From positions 45,823,676-45,887,675 of the forward strand of contig CM049311.1 of NCBI GenBank assembly GCA_026874595.1: 64,000 bases of DNA. Direction: 5' to 3'. Positions 9,187 through 21,420 of this stretch are shown here, piece after piece. A model generated the notes under the pieces. It saw nothing but the letters and a program-made list of their open reading frames with translations, made no database searches and was not told where the DNA came from. Position numbers and translations under genes: made by a program. The DNA comes from Sipunculus nudus. Its lineage: Eukaryota > Annelida > Sipuncula > Golfingiida > Sipunculidae. Position 1 is the first letter of the stretch; each line of letters starts with the position of its first letter.

Positions 9187-12100
9187 AACGTGCTGCTTTA
9201 ACGTTACAGTTCCTAGTCTATTGTCATGTCTGACTGTACTCAGTTCACAGCAAGATAACGTGCTGCTTTAACGTTACAGTTCCTAGTCTATTGTCATGTC
9301 TGACTGTACTCAGTTCACAGCAAGATCACGTGCTGCTTTAACGTTACAGTTCCTAGTCTATTGTCATGTCTGACTGTCCTCAGTTCACAGCAAGATCACG
9401 TGCTGCTTTAACGTTACAGTTCCTAGTCTATTGTCATGTCTAACTGTCCTCAGTTCACAGCAAGATCGCGTGCTGCTTTAACGTTACAGTTCCTAGTCTA
9501 TTGTCATGTCTAACTGTCCTCAGTTTACAGCAAGATCGCGCGCTGCTTTAACCTTACAGTTCCTAGTCTATTGTCATGTCTGACTGTCCTCAGTTCACAG
9601 CAAGATCACGTGCTGTTCTGACGTTCCAGTTCCTAGTCTATTGTCATATCTGACTGTCCTCAGTTTACAGCAAGATCACGTGCTGCTTTAACGTTACAGT
9701 TCCTAGTCTATTGTCATGTCTAACTGTACTCAGTTTACAGCAAGATCGCGCGCTGCTTTAACGTTACAGTTCCTAGTCTATTGTCATGTCTGACTGTCCT
9801 CAGTTCACAGCAAGATCACGTGCTGTTCTGACGTTCCAGTTCCTAGTCTATTGTCATATCTGACTGTCCTCAGTTCACAGCAAGATAACGTGCTGCTCTA
9901 ACGTTACAGTTCCTAGTCTATTGTCATGTCTAACTGTACTCAGTTTACAGCAAGATCACGTGCTGCTTTAACGTTACAGTTCCTAGTCTATTGTCATGTC
10001 TGACTGTCCTCAATTCACAGCAAGATCACGTGCTGCTTTAACGTTACAGTTCCTAGTCTATTGTCATGTCTAACTGTACTCAGTTCACAGCAAGATCACG
10101 TGCTGCTCTAACGTTACAGTTCCTAGTCTATTGTTATGTCTGACTGTCCTCAGTTTACAGCAAGATCACGTGCTGCTTTAACGTTACAGTTCCTAGTCTA
10201 TTGTTATGTCTGACTGTCCTCAGTTCACAGCAAGATCACGTGCTGCTTTAACGTTACAGTTCCTAGTCTATTGTCATGTCGAACTGTCCTCAATTCACAG
10301 CAAGATCGCGTGCTGCTTTAACGTTACAGTTCCTAGTCTATTGTCATGTCGAACTGTCCTCAGTTCACAGCAAGATCGCGTGCTGCTTTAACGTTACAGT
10401 TCCTAGTCTATTGTCATGTCTAACTGTCCTCAGTTTACAGCAAGATCGCGCGCTGCTTTAACGTTACAGTTCCTAGTCTATTGTCATGTCTGACTGTCCT
10501 CAGTTCACAGCCATATCACGTGCTGTTCTGACGTTCCAGATCTAGTCTATTGTCATATCTGACTGTCCTCAGTTCACAGCAAGATAACGTGCTGCTCTAA
10601 CGTTACAGTTCCTAGTCTATTGTCATGTCTGACTGTCCTCAATTCACAGCAAGATCACGTGCTGCTTTAACGTTACAGTTCTTAATCTATTGTCAAGTCT
10701 GACTGTACTCAGTTCACAGCAAGATCTCGTGCTGCTCTAACGTTACAGTTCCTAGCCTATTGTCATGTCTGACTGTCCTCGGTTCACAGAAAGATCACGT
10801 GCTGCTCTAACGTCACAGTTCCTAGTCTATTGTCATGTCTGACTGTCCTCAGTTTACAGCAAGATCACGTGCTGCTTTAACGTTACAGTTCCTAGTCTAT
10901 TGTCATGTCTAACTGTACTCAGTTCACAGCAAGATCACGTGCTGCTTTAACGTTACAGTTCCTAGTCTATTGTCATGTCTGACTGTCCTCAGTTTACAGC
11001 AAGATCACGTGCTGCTTTAACGTTACAGTTCCTAGCCTATTGTCATGTCTAACTGTACTCAGTTCACAGTAAGATCACGTGCTGCTTTAACGTTACAGTT
11101 CCTAGCCTATTGTCATGTCTGACTGTCCTCAGTTTACAGCAAGATCACGTGCTGCTTTAACGTTACAGTTCCTAGTCTATTGTCATGTCTGACTGATCTC
11201 AGTTCACAGCAAGATCACGTGCTGCTTTAACGTTACAGTTCCTAGTCTATTGTCATGTCTGACTGTCCTCAGTTCACAGCAAGATCATGTGCTGCTTTAA
11301 CGTTACAGTTCCTAGTCTATTGTCATGTCTGACTGTCCTTAGTTCACAGCAAGATCACGTGCTGCTTTAACGTTACAGTTCCTAGTCTATTGTCATGTCT
11401 GACTGTCCTCAATTCACAGCAAGATCACGTGCTGCTTTAACGTTACAGTTCCTAGCCTATTGTCATGTCTGACTGTCCTCAGTTTACAGCAAGATCACGT
11501 GCTGCTTTAACGTTACAGTTCCTAGTCTATTGTCATGTCTGATTGTCCTCAGTTCACAGCAAGATCACGTGCTGCTTTAACGTTACAGTTCCTAGTCTAT
11601 TGTCATGTCTGACTGTCCTCAGTTCACAGCAAGATCACGTGCTGCTTTAACGTTACAGTTCCTAGTCTATTGTCATGTCTGACTGTCCTCAGTTCACAGC
11701 AAGATCGCGTGCTGCTTTAACGTTACAGTTCCTAGCCTATTGTCATGTCTGACTGTCCTCAGTTTACAGCAAGATCACGTGCTGCTTTAACGTTACAGTT
11801 CCTAGTCTATTGTCATGTCTGACTGTCCTCAGTTTACAGCAAGATCACGTGCTGCTTTAACGTTACAGTTCCTAGTCTATTGTCATGTCTGACTGTCCTC
11901 AGTTTACAGCAAGATCACGTGCTGCTTTAACGTTACAGTTCCTAGTCTATTGTCATGTCTGACTGTCCTCAGTTTACAGCAAGATCACGTGCTGCTTTAA
12001 CGTTACAGTTCCTAGTCTATTGTCATGTCTGACTGTCCTCAGTTTACAGCAAGATCACGTGCTGCTTTAACGTTACAGTTACTTGTCTATTGTCATGTCT

Positions 12101-12590
12101 GACTGTCCTCAGTTTACAGCAAGATCACGTGCTGCTTTAACGTTACAGTTCCTAGTCTATTGTCATGTCTGACTGTCCTCAGTTTACAGCAAGATCACGT
12201 GCTGCTTTAACGTTACAGTTCCTAGTCTATTGTCATGTCTGACTGTCCTCAGTTTACAGCAAGATCGCGTGCTGCTTTAACGTTACAGTTCCTAGTCTAT
12301 TGTCATGTCTGACTGTACTCAGTTCACAGCAAGATCGCGTGCTGCTCTAACGTTACAGTTACTTGTCTATTGTCATGTCTGACTGTTCTCAGTTCACAGC
12401 AAGATCACATGCTGCTCTAACGTTAAAGTTTCCCAGTCAATTGTCATATCTGCGTGATACTCTAACGTTTCACATCCCAGTCTCCCCAGTAACGTTACAG
12501 TTCCTAGTCTATTGTCATGTCTGACTTCTTAGTTCACAGCAAGATCACGTGCTGCTCTAGCGTTACACTCCCCACTGTACACTCCGTTAC
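9187..12590. repeat. satellite C, 70-bp unit
   Basis: About 46 highly similar 70-bp units read acgtgctgctttaacgttac, agttcctagtctattgtcat, gtctgactgtcctcagttca, cagcaagatc. Most junctions spell gatCACGTGctg, giving a palindromic CACGTG E-box in most units; others have gcgtg. The variant 'tgttctgacgttccag' recurs 210 and 700 bp apart (3 and 10 units), which shows block duplication. After about 12430 the units degrade. The 61-codon frames at 10206-10461 are repeat artefacts. Confidence 0.96.
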
Positions 12591-12879
12591 ACTTTTTTTT
12601 GGATGGACTATCTTATGTCTTAGAAAATGAATCGATTTTTTTCCCTTTCTTATTCTTAATTCTGCACGTGTTTGCTTTAGATTTCAAACATGACTGACTT
12701 TCATAAACTTACCTTTTGGCAAAATATTTGTCATAGGTGACCTGATATTTAATACTGAGCTTGACTTAATTTCCATGGTCGTACACTCCGTAACCGATTT
12801 TCCATTTTCGCCAAGTTGCAAACTTCGGGTATATAGGCTATCGATCATTGCTCGGCGATTGCAAACACCTTGTCGTAAT
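12591..12879. other. unassigned spacer
   Basis: AT-rich sequence between satellite C and repeat R1. Nothing was recognised. Confidence 0.5.
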
Positions 12880-12892
12880 TAATTGCAGTTTT

Positions 12893-12920
12893 AGCTCAGC
12901 TGACTAAAGTCATCTGAGCT
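12893..12920. other. R1 terminal hairpin
   Basis: A 12-bp imperfect stem with a 4-base loop. Related hairpins lie at 28759-28791, 54967-54993 and 55243-55264, always next to (GGAC)n-like sequence. A 3' hairpin is also a feature of Helitrons, but the CTRR end was not found. Confidence 0.6.
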
Positions 12921-13303
12921 ATAGCAGTCCCTCTTTGTCCGTCGTCCGTCCGTCCGTTAACAGGGCATAAAATCGTAACTGCTGGACCCAGAAACTTCTC
13001 ATTGAAAACCCTTGGAGGTCCATAAAAAATCTCCTGAAACCTGAAATAAGGTCACTGTAACCTATATCCTCCGAGCTATGGAGCTCAAAAATACTCCACC
13101 AGATTAATTGAAAATTTGATACAAGATCTCCACAGAAACCTGAAATAAGATCATGGTGACCTATATTCTGCGAGCTGCTGGCCTAAAACATGATTTTGAG
13201 CACCCCGGAAGTCAGATGTGCAAAAACTGAATTCCTTAGCCCTAGAATATTTTAATGTAATATCCGGGAAATCTTGGGCAAATTTTCTTGGAAACCTGGA
13301 ACA

Positions 13304-13318
13304 AGGTCATGATGACCT
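13304..13318. promoter_or_regulatory. IR3 palindrome AGGTCAtgaTGACCT in R1
   Basis: A perfect inverted repeat of the nuclear-receptor half-site with a 3-bp spacer. It is carried by the dispersed repeat; binding is inference. Confidence 0.4.
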
Positions 13319-13566
13319 ATAATCTGCGAGCTACTGGCCACACGGATGATTTTGAGCACCAAGACAGTCAGACAAGACACAAATTATATCCGTTAGACCT
13401 AGAAACCTGTAATTGTACATTCACGGAGGTCCTAGGCAAACCTCCTCAAAAACCTTGAATAAGATCATGGTGACCTATATTCTGCGAGCTACTGGCCGAA
13501 CACAGGTATTTGAGCACCCGGACAGTCAGACAGGACACAAATTGTAACCCTTTGACATCCAAAATA

Positions 13567-13581
13567 AGGTCACTGTGACCT
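13567..13581. promoter_or_regulatory. IR3 palindrome AGGTCActgTGACCT in R1
   Basis: A perfect inverted repeat of the nuclear-receptor half-site with a 3-bp spacer. Near-matches with one change lie at about 13049, 13149 and 13467. Confidence 0.4.
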
Positions 13582-13789
13582 ATAGGCCTATTCTGTGAGC
13601 GGTGTGCAACACCATGTTTTGTGTATCCTATAATTCAGATGACACAAGTCATAGCACTTTGACGTAGAAACTTCTTACTTAGCAACTGGGTAGTTTCCAG
13701 CACAAAACTTCATGCGTTTACCTATTTTGTAAGGACTACAGGCAAAAATGTAACATAATTTTGAGCACTCTGGAAGTCATTCTACCAAT

Positions 13790-14185
13790 TGTTCAAGGTT
13801 TCTTATAGTCCAGCTGTTAAGAGAAGAATTGTGCAAAAAGTGAAAGAAGCACGAAACTTGGCATAATAGTTGGCCAGACCATACTCAATATTTTCAGATA
13901 TAGGACCAAGCGGAATTCACCCCATGTTGGTCAAAATCCAAGATGGCGGCCAAAATGGCCGCCGGATTATAACATATCAATACATTCGGTTTTATTTGTC
14001 CTAGAATGCTTTCAAAGTGCACTATTCATTTGTTTTCGGGGTCGATAAATTCATTTATAAGGGTTTAAAGTCTGTAAAATGACTCTGTGAATGAATCCTG
14101 GTTTTGTTTATATTGAAAATGTCTTAAATTTTCTTTCGTTTACTAGCACATGTACAGCAAACATTATTTGTTGAGTTTTGCACAG
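13790..14185 (+). repeat. dispersed repeat R2, copy 1 (left arm of inverted pair)
   Basis: This matches the reverse complement of about 16090-16520. Shared landmarks run in order: cttatagtccagctgttaag-like, 'gaaacttggcataatag', 'ccagaccatactc', 'gcggaattcaccc', 'aagatggcggcc', 'tttgtcctagaatgc', 'gggtcgataaattcattta'. It is non-coding, and the family is not one I can name. Confidence 0.8.
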
Positions 14186-14528
14186 TGGTCGCATACATTG
14201 TGATTGTATTCAAATCAAAAGTGTACTTTGATGGCTTAAGTTTGTCTGCTTTGTCATGCATATGGATGCTTGAATTGTAGAACAGTTTTTATTGCAATAT
14301 TCTTCCTTTGAATTTGCCTTTATTTGCATGCTTACAAATGTAATTGCTTTGAAGAGGTGATGGCTGCAAAAAACTTATCTGTCGAAATCTGCAATAAAAT
14401 AAGTAAACACTTATCATTAGAATGTTTAAAACCTACATACATGTAATTAGATTTTACGATCAGCTTTCATGTAAACCTCTGTTAGTGCAATTGGGAAATG
14501 TCAAATGCATAAATCCAACTGTGCTGAC
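14186..14528. repeat. unassigned sequence with R3 direct repeat, copy 1
   Basis: At 14306-14395, 'cctttatttgcatgct.ac.aatgta' and about 60 bp after it match 15158-15240. The shared part holds the octamer ATTTGCAT. The rest is unassigned. Confidence 0.55.

Positions 14529-14596
<68 letters not shown>
14529..14596. repeat. (TA)n microsatellite
   Basis: A pure TA tract of about 66 bp. It opens Ile/Tyr frames on both strands, which are not genes. Confidence 0.97.
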
Positions 14597-14598
<2 letters not shown>

Positions 14599-14624
14599 AC
14601 GTATTTGAGCCCTATGTCTGTTTT

Positions 14625-14845
14625 AATGTAATGTAATGGACAATCGAGTGGTAAAACGCTCGGCAACTCCACTGGCGCCCCGTTTTAATCAATATCGTTC
14701 CAATTATTGGGTTGTAATGGCCCGTCCAAATTGGGTGAATTCCTCCTTGTCCTTTGCTTTCCTTCACCCCTGTATATATACCACCAAACGCCACCATCCG
14801 AGCCTTGGAGAGTGGCAAGTAATAGTAATTATAACTAACTGTCCA
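14625..14845 (+). mobile_element. tRNA-derived SINE-like element, copy 1
   Basis: The head 'aatcgagtggtaaaacgctc' resembles a tRNA D arm and A box. The B box is decayed (gttttaatc). The tail 'agtggcaagtaatagtaatt' matches the other copy at 15868-16082, and both ends agree in order. The open frames here (14636-14872 + and 14612-14818 -) are not supported as genes. Confidence 0.5.
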
Positions 14846-15867
14846 TATAAACTATATATTATCATAAAATAAATTAGACAATCCATATAATATAGAGTTT
14901 ATCATGCTTCTAACTTTTATATCAGACTAAAAGCGTGCGTGGCAGGATACAGACCTATGTAAGAATCTGACACCTGTCAGCTGTATGGATTCTGCCTTGT
15001 GTATACCTACTGAAATTGTACCTGCTAAAAGTCCCTTTTTCATCAGCACACCCAACTGTTAAATTTGATAAAATGTTTTGAATACTGCACCTTTAAATGA
15101 AAGTGTCATTTGCTGGGGTAGGTTTTATTATATTAATTTTTCATATCTGATTTCCTCTGTTTGCTTTCCCTTTATTTGCATGCTAACGAATGTATAAACT
15201 GCTTTGCAGACGTGGGAGATGAAAGAAACTTAGGTATCCTGTCTAGTTTCATTTGCTGATAATATGCACATTCCTGTAGTACCTGCATGTATTGTTAAAA
15301 ATAATTAAAATTTACTACATGTATGAGTCAGTGCTGCCAGGTTCAAATTTAGTACAAAGTTTGGTTTGAGTTTTTGTCGACTTGTTTGGTGATTGTAACG
15401 TTTCTGTGCTTTCATGATGCAGCTTCTGAGACCTGGCACCTCAGGACTGTTACACTTTCCCTTTTACAGTTTTATGTCCAATTGTAGAATGCTTGGGAAT
15501 TTTTTTTTCACACCACCTGCTTCATTAAGTGAACCAACATTTTTGAGAATACATTTCTTCTGAATATTATTACTGAACAGAACAGTTTATTACAGCATTC
15601 TTTGTAATATTGCCAGCAATTTTTATTACCTGTGCCTGAATATTTTCTTTTAGATTTAGCAAGAAAAGAGCGTTTTTTCTTCTGAAAAATACACACAATT
15701 CCAACTCACTATCGGTTCTTTTTATCTTCTGTGCAAGGTTCAGTTCGATCTACAATTGTTTGCATCTTGTGCACTTGAAGTACAAAATGTGTACTGAGTC
15801 TTCATGCAAACAAAGAGTCTGGAAGCTGGCAAAAGAACCATTAACTTATAAACCAAAAAAATCTTAA
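14846..15867. repeat. unassigned sequence with R3 direct repeat, copy 2
   Basis: The R3 copy at 15158-15240 lies about 850 bp from its partner at 14306 in the same orientation. Nothing else was recognised in this AT-rich stretch. Confidence 0.5.
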
Positions 15868-16082
15868 CATGGATTGTACAACTGGCTATAATAACAACTA
15901 CAAGGCACTTTCCATGGGTCGGATGGCAAATAAAGTGGATGGAATCAGGTGACACGAAGAAAACAACCGACTCTGTACAGACCGCTACAACCCACTCCCA
16001 TAGCAACATCGGGGATAGAAACTTTATCACAATTGTAGAGAGCCGAGCGTTTTACCAATCGACTATCCCTTTCATTACATTG
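15868..16082 (-). mobile_element. tRNA-derived SINE-like element, copy 2
   Basis: On the minus strand it starts 'gatagtcgattggtaaaacg' (head at about 16041-16068), followed by ctcggctctc, typical of a tRNA D and anticodon arm. The tail 'gtagttattatagccagttg' matches copy 1. The B box is weak (gtttctatcccc). The frames at 15740-16030 (-) and 15939-16238 (+) overlap it and are not genes. Confidence 0.5.
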
Positions 16083-16089
16083 AAAAAGA

Positions 16090-16860
16090 CAGTGTTTAAA
16101 TACTTTAAATTAAAACATATATTAAATTGCAGCAGTGTAATCAACAAATACGTTTTACCATTGGATGTGCTGTTAAAAAGGGCAGTTTCAGTACAATTTC
16201 AATACCAACAAAATCAGACTTCATTCACACATTCATGATACAGACCTCATACCCTGATAAATGAATTTCTCGACCCCAATAAATTAAACAGTGAACTTGC
16301 AATGCATTCTAGGACAAATATAACCGGCTGTATTGGTATTTTATATTTCGGTGGCCATCTTGACTGCCATCTTGGTTTTTACCAGTCCATGGTGAATTCC
16401 GCTCTTCTTCATATCTGAACATATAGAGTATGGTCTGGAAAAATTATTTTGCCAAGTTTCATTCTTCTTTCATCTTTAGAACAATTCTGCTCAATATGCA
16501 GCTTAACCGCTGGACAAATGGGAATATTATAAAAATTCTTGATAAAATCCCAGCTAATGAGTATCTGAAGAGGTTTGAAACCTCAAAAATTGAATTTCTC
16601 AGCCCAAAAAACATAATATTACAGTATTTGCAACGTTTTCTGGGGACACTATAACTCAAGTTATTGACATTTTCTAATCTGGCTTTCATCTTGGCCGCCA
16701 TCTTGGATTTTGGCCAAGATAATTTTTTTTTCAGCTTGGCTCTATATCTGAAATTCATCAATAAGCTCCAAAGAATACTTTTGCCAACTTTCATGCTTCT
16801 TTCATTTTTTGCACAATTCCTCCAAATATGAAATCTTAACCGCTGGACTAATAATGGTGT
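16090..16860 (-). repeat. dispersed repeat R2, copy 2, with a tandem partial repeat
   Basis: The part to about 16520 is the inverted partner of 13790-14185. From about 16640 the 'cttggccgccatcttgga ... aactttcatgcttctttc' block repeats the same unit, so the element is tandemly duplicated here. The longest unrepeated-looking frame of the window (161 codons, 16459-16944 -) falls mostly in this repeat and is unlikely to be a gene. Confidence 0.75.
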
Positions 16861-17557
16861 TTCCGAGGAAAGCATCACTGTTTGGTTGTAGAAAGGAGCC
16901 CGGCCTGACTGAGCGAGCACCGAGCCAGCGACCCGCCACCTCACCGCGTTTATACAGGCACCATTTAGAGCTAGTCAGGTAATACCTCAGGACTCTTGGC
17001 CTGTTATGACCAATTATTGATTCCAGGGGATCGGTCCGTCTGATGGTGACGCTTTAAAAGGCATATTTATACCTTTCTTAAGGGAAATGGCCTCCCCATT
17101 TGCACAATTGGGAAGGAAATCACACAGACCTTGATTGCAGAGTGAATGGGACCTGGCGGCAAGTCCCCTTGGGCCATGTGGATCAGTCACGTGCCATTGT
17201 GACCCAAGTACTAACTGCAAATAATAAATTGGATTAGCTTTACCCCGGGGATTGATTCTGTATTGACATGACACAATAGCGTCCGCTCAAGTGGGAACAT
17301 CGGCGCTAAGTGAAACGGGGTCCGCTGGGAGGCGCTGGCGTCCACACCTTTTAACCGTATTATTTCTGTGTTAGGGATGGTAAGTGGTGTGCTTGTCTGT
17401 GGATCACAGCAGTCCAGTGGGATAGGGAAATCCAGGAGCAGACTCAATAAGTCCGTCCAATACAGTATCCACCCACATATACATTATGCATGATGTTTTA
17501 AAAATATCCAACTAAGTATAGCTCATCAACAGAAATAACCGTCATTCCATTATAACT
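16861..17557. other. unassigned, moderately GC-rich sequence
   Basis: Balanced base composition, with frames of 78-86 codons at 17014-17274 and 17211-17447 (-). No domain was recognised. A diverged exon cannot be excluded. Confidence 0.4.
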
Positions 17558-17616
17558 AACACACACGCGCGCACACACACACAAACAAACACACACACAC
17601 ATATAATATATATATA

Positions 17617-17662
<46 letters not shown>
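17558..17662. repeat. compound (CA)n-(TA)n microsatellite
   Basis: A CA/CG-rich stretch passes into two TA tracts around a TATTATA interruption. Confidence 0.96.
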
Positions 17663-17664
<2 letters not shown>

Positions 17665-18339
17665 TCATTATATACGTTACACTATATATGTTATGAATCC
17701 AAAGAACAAACGCAGCGTTGCAGGTAAAATAAACAATTATGTCACAATTTTAGCTTCAATATATTTTCATAACATGCTATAAACAGGTTTGAAAATATCT
17801 TCTGTGCGGTCCAAAAAAGTTTAGTATAAAAGAATTTACATATGTTTAACTTCACTTTGCAACTATCGTACCAATGAAATGAAGAATAACCCGGGCAATT
17901 TGTTTTAAATCGGCATAAATAATTCGGCTTTGTCATGTAATAGCCAATATTCAGTGACAGGCATTTAAGGTGTTAAACTTTCACAAATTCATAATTTGTT
18001 GAACTCATTTGTATTGATTTAAAATAGCACATTGGTTTATATTTTAAAAAGAAGATTCCATCCTGAAAGAGTTTATGTTGATTTTAATAAATAAAAAAAA
18101 AACCTTTCATACATGGACATGGCCTTAAATATATATATTGATATGATGTGCTGAACAGTTCACTTGTTTTAGAGTAGTTATTCTTTGGTTAAATTGGATG
18201 AACAATATATTGCACAATCTTTGTGCGAGGATTGTTTGGGTAGGATATATAAAGTGTTAATTATCATGTCAAAAGTGAAATAAATATTATCAATAAAAAA
18301 TTAATCCAGCTTCATCATGGTGCTTTTGCTGCTCAGTCG
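17663..18339. other. AT-rich unassigned sequence
   Basis: No gene or repeat was recognised. The sequence is very AT-rich with short A runs. Confidence 0.5.
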
Positions 18340-21300
18340 GCCTAGTTCACCGTAGTCGGCTTACAATAGCTGCTTGTGGATTCCCTCAGGTATCAGTCTG
18401 TATTAGCCTGTTTCATTGTAGGCTAGTTAACTGTATTAGCCTAGTTAACTGTAGGGGCTTACACCAGGCTGCTTGTGGCTGCCCTCAGGTATCAGTCTGT
18501 ATTAGCCTAGTTCACCATAGGCGGCTTACAGCAGGCTGCTTGTGGCTGCCCTCAGGTATCAGTCTGTATTAGCCTAGTTCAACATAGGCGGCTAACAGCA
18601 GGCTGCTTGTGGCCGCCCTCAGGTATCAGTCTGTATTAGCCTAGTTCACCATAAGCGGCTTACAGAAGGCTGTTTGTGGCTGACCTCAGGTGTCAGTCTG
18701 TATGAGCCTAGTTAAATGTAGGGGCTCACAGAAAGCAGCTTGTGGCTATCCTCAGGTATCAGTCTGTATTAGCCTAGTTAACTTTAGGGGCTTACATAAA
18801 CCAGCTTGTGGCTGACCTCAGGTATCACTCTGTATTAGCCTAGTTAACTGTAGGGGCCTATAGAAAGCTGTTGTGGCTGCCCTCAGGTGTCACTCTGTAT
18901 TAGCCTAGTTAACTGTAGGGGCTCACAGAAAGCTGCTTGTGGCTGCCCTCAGGTATCAGTCTGTATTAGCCTAGTTTACCCTAGGTGGCTTAAAGCAGGT
19001 TGCTTGTGGCTGCCCTCAGATATCAGTCTGTATTAGCCTAGTTCACCATAGGCGGCTTACAGCAGGCTACTTGCGGCTCCCCTCAGGTTGTCAGTCTGTA
19101 TAAGCCTAGTTTACCATAGGTGGCGTAAGCAGGGTGCTTGTGGCTGCCCTCAGATATCAGTCTATATTAGCCTAGTTCACCATAGGCGGCTTACAGCAGG
19201 CTGCTTGTGGCTGCCCTCAGATATCAGTCTGTATTAGCCTAGTTCACCATAGGCGGCTTACAGCAGGCTGCTTGTGGCTGCCCTCAGGTATCAGTCTGTA
19301 TTAGCCTGGTTCACCATAGGTGGCGTAAGCAGGTTGCTTGTGGCTGCCCTCAGATATCAGTCTATATTAGCCTAGTTCACCATAGGCGGCTTACAGCAGG
19401 CTGCTTGTGGCTGCCCTCAGGTATCAGTCTGTATTAGCCTAGTTCACCATAGGCGGCTTACAGCAGGCTGCTTGTGGCTGCCCTCAGGTATCAGTCTGTA
19501 TTAGCCTATTTCACCATAAGCGGCTTACAGAAGGCTGTTTGTGGCTGCCCTCAGGTGTCACTCTGTATTAGCCTAGTTAACTACAGGGGCTCACAGAAAG
19601 CTGCTTGTGGCTGCCCTAAGGTATCAGTCTGTATTAGCCTAGTTTACACTAGGTGGCTTAAAGCAGATTGCTTGTGGCTGCCCTCAGATATCAGTCTGTA
19701 TTAGCCTAGTTCACCATAGGCGGCTTACAGCAGGCTGCTTGTGGCTCCCCTCAGGTATCAGTCTGTATTAGCCTAGTTTACCATAGGTGGCGTAAGCAGG
19801 TTGCTTGTGGCTGCCCTCAGATATCAGTCTATATTAGCCTAGTTCACCATAGGCGGCTTACAGCAGGCTGCTTGTGGCTGCCCTCAGATATCAGTCTGTA
19901 TTAGCCTAGTTCACCATAGGCGGCTTACAGCAGGCTGCTTGTGGCTCCCCTCAGGTATCAGTCTGTATTAGCCTAGTTTACCATTGGTGGCGTAAGCAGG
20001 TTGCTTGTGGCTGCCCTCAGATATCAGTCTATATAAGCCTAGTTCACCATAGGCGGCTTACAGCAGGCTGCTTGTGGCTGCCCTCAGGTATCAGTCTGTA
20101 TTAGCCTAGTTCACCATAGGCTAATACAGCAGGCTGCTTGTGGCTGCCCTCAGGTATCAGTCTGTATTAGCCTAGTTAAATGTAGGGGCTCACAGAAAGC
20201 AGCTTGTGGCTATCCTCAGGTATCAGTCTGTATTAGCCTAGTTAACTGTCGGGGCTTACATAAACCAGCTTGTGGCTGACCTCAGGCATCACTCTGTATT
20301 AGCCTAGTTAACTGTAGGGGCCTATAGAAAGCTGTTGTGGCTGCCCTCAGGTGTCACTCTGTATTAGACTAGTTAACTGTAAGGGCTCACAGAAAGCTGC
20401 TTGTGGCTGCCCTCAGGTATCGGTCTGTATTAGCCTAATTTACACTAGGTGGCTTAAAGCAAGTTGCTTGTGGCTGCCCTCAGATATCAGTCTGTATTAG
20501 CCTAGTTCACCATAGGCGGCTCACAGCAGGCTGCTTGTTGCTCCCCTCAGGTATCAGTCTGTATTAGCCTAGTTTACCATAGGTGGCGTAAGCAGGTTGC
20601 TTGTGGCTGCCCTCAGATATCAGTCTATATTAGCCTAGTTCACCATAGGCGGCTTACAGCAGGCTGCTTGTGGCTGCCCTCAGATATCAGTCTGTATTAG
20701 CCTAGTTCACCATAGGCGGCTTACAGCAAGCTGCTTGTGGCTCCCCTCAGGTATCAGTCTGTATTAGCCTAGTTTACCATAGGTGGCGTAAGCAGGTTAC
20801 TTGTGGCTGCCCTCAGATCTCAGTCTATATTAGCCTATTTCACCATAGGCGGCTTACAGCAGGCTGTTTGTTGCTGCCCCCAGGTATCAGTGTGTATTAG
20901 CCTAGTTCACCATAGGCGGCTTACAGCAGGCTGCTTGTGGCTGCCCTCAGGTATCAGTCTGTATTAGCCTAGTTCACCATAGGCGGCTTACGCAGGCTGC
21001 TTGTGGCTGCCCTCAGGTATCAGTCTGTATTAGCCTAGTTCACCATAGGCGGCTTACAGCAGGCTGCTTGTGGCTGCCCTCTGGTATCAGTCTGTATTAG
21101 CCTAGTTCACCATAGGCGGCTTACAGCAGGCTGCTTGTGGCTGCCCTCAGGTATCAGTCTGTATTAGCCTAGTTCACCATAGGCGGCTTACAGCAGGCTG
21201 CTTGTGGCTGCCCTCAGGTATCAGTCTGTATTAGCCTAGTTCACCACACGCGGCTTACAGCAGGCTGCTTGTGGCTGCCCTCAAGTATCAGTCTGTATTA

Positions 21301-21420
21301 GCCTAGTTCACCATAGGCGGCTTACAGCAGACTGTTTGTGGCTTCCCTCAGGTATCAGTCTGTATTAGCCTAGCTCACCATAGGCGGCTTACAGCAGACT
21401 GATTGTGGTTGCCCTCCGGT

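Larger units (their letters stand above)
12880..13790 (-). repeat. dispersed repeat R1, copy 2, with terminal hairpin
   Basis: Five or six subunits of about 110-160 bp share 'cctatattctgcgagct', 'gattttgagcacc' and 'cagtcagacagga'. At the low-coordinate end lies an imperfect hairpin (12893-12920: agctcagctgac / gtcatctgagct) next to a (GTCC)n stretch at about 12937-12957. The same hairpin and GGAC repeat end other copies, so it marks an element terminus. Perfect IR3 palindromes are at 13304-13318 and 13567-13581. No protein frame is visible. Confidence 0.8.

Noticed and set aside
16459-16944. 161-codon minus frame
   Set aside because: Most of it lies in the dispersed repeat R2, and no domain was recognised.
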